In this document: piece by piece, positions 13,761 to 14,200 of the stretch
How the letters are laid out: each line of letters begins with the position of its first letter
How positions within the stretch are numbered: the first letter of the stretch is position 1
Assembly (NCBI GenBank): GCA_009929055.1
Contig: SABI01000036.1
Location: forward strand, 1 to 14,200
Reading direction: 5' to 3'
DNA length: 14,200 nucleotides
Source of the DNA: Spirochaetia bacterium
GTDB taxonomy: Bacteria; Spirochaetota; Spirochaetia; Sphaerochaetales; Sphaerochaetaceae
Position numbers and translations under genes: made by a program
Notes under the pieces: generated by a model
Database searches by the model: none
What the model saw: the letters and a program-made list of their open reading frames with translations, nothing else
What the model was told of the DNA's origin: nothing

Positions 13761-14200
13761 CTATTCTTTTAGAGCTCCATCGCCAAACCCTTTGATGACT
13801 GATTCATGGGCTACTAGATAAAGAATAAACATTGGAATAGTTCCAATAACGAGGGCAGAAAATTGTAATCCATAGTCTTCATTTAATCTTCCTGCAAATG
13901 AATTAATTGCAACAGGGAGACTTCTCATATTTTCTCCACTTGTGAGAGTGAACACCATTAAAAATTCATTCCAGTTTCCTAAGAAACTTAAAATAGCCAT
14001 AGTTGCCATCACAGGAGTCGATACTATAAGAATTATTTGCCAAAATATTTGAGTATATGTTGCTCCGTCGATAACAGCTGCTTCTATTAATGCATCTGGA
14101 ACACCTCTGATATAACTACTCGCTAACAATACTGCCATTGGCAGACCAAAAGCTATGTAAGGAAGCAATACCCCTAGTCTCGTATTATAAAGTCCTATAG
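13761..14200 (-). CDS. Carbohydrate ABC transporter permease, MalG type (partial, N-terminus outside window)
   Basis: The frame is open to the window edge, beginning ...IGLYNTRLGVLLPYIAFGLP; the TTG at 14166-14168 is an internal codon, not the start. This is the C-terminal half, about 146 residues, of an inner-membrane subunit of a CUT1 sugar importer. The EAA loop that docks onto the ATPase is clear, EAAVIDGATYTQIFWQIILI, about 14025-14084. Three membrane segments are visible: LLPYIAFGLPMAVLLA, MATMAILSFLGNWNEFLMVF and FSALVIGTIPMFILYLVA, and the protein ends VIKGFGDGALKE, usual for MalG-like proteins. It is 57 bases upstream of cutC in the same direction. A second permease and a solute-binding protein are expected just beyond the window. 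The transported sugar is unknown. Confidence 0.94.
   Translation of the reverse strand, partial: IGLYNTRLGVLLPYIAFGLPMAVLLASSYIRGVPDALIEAAVIDGATYTQIFWQIILIVSTPVMATMAILSFLGNWNEFLMVFTLTSGENMRSLPVAINSFAGRLNEDYGLQFSALVIGTIPMFILYLVAHESVIKGFGDGALKE

Overview
The window is 14.2 kb of AT-rich bacterial DNA. It is densely coded, with no gene-free stretch over 300 bases. It carries fourteen protein genes, two of them cut by the window edges, and one tRNA gene. Start sites mostly have good AGGAG-type ribosome binding sites. The tRNA does not encode its CCA end. All fourteen stop codons are TAA or TAG. The gene set (RlmK-type methyltransferase with a long charged tail, M81 peptidase, CutC, ROK regulator, sugar ABC transporter) would fit a low-GC spirochaete or a Firmicute-like host. 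I lean to Spirochaetota, but no 16S or other decisive marker is present, so this is an inference.

Left part (1-2726): the end of an amidohydrolase-like gene on the + strand closes with a strong hairpin terminator. Convergent to it is an 811-residue protein. Its first ~312 residues are an RlmK-type 23S rRNA methyltransferase. The remaining ~500 residues are a low-complexity tail: a lysine-rich tandem duplication, an acidic block, then nine copies of a roughly 27-36-residue Arg/Asp-rich repeat. This tail is the most striking element in the window.

Middle part (2727-5805): on the + strand, an unrecognised 154-residue gene abuts a phosphomannomutase/phosphoglucomutase gene, followed closely by UDP-glucose 4-epimerase. 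The last two point to sugar-nucleotide supply for surface glycans. A tRNA-Asn(GTT) gene with its own consensus-like -35 element and a hairpin terminator follows.

Accessory middle (5806-10214): a GufA-type ZIP metal transporter and a VOC-fold protein lie on the minus strand. A MATE exporter with an inverted repeat just before its start and a D-Ala-D-Ala-ligase-like ATP-grasp enzyme lie on the + strand. A GNAT acetyltransferase converges on the ligase, their stop codons touching. These look like single-gene or two-gene units.

Right part (10302-14200): a minus-strand operon running from beyond the window edge contains an ABC sugar permease (MalG type), CutC, a ROK-family repressor and an M81 (MlrC-like) peptidase. 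CutC and ROK overlap by one base and ROK and M81 are 22 bases apart, so they are almost certainly co-transcribed. The likely picture is a substrate-responsive uptake and degradation operon with its own regulator; the substrate cannot be read from the sequence.
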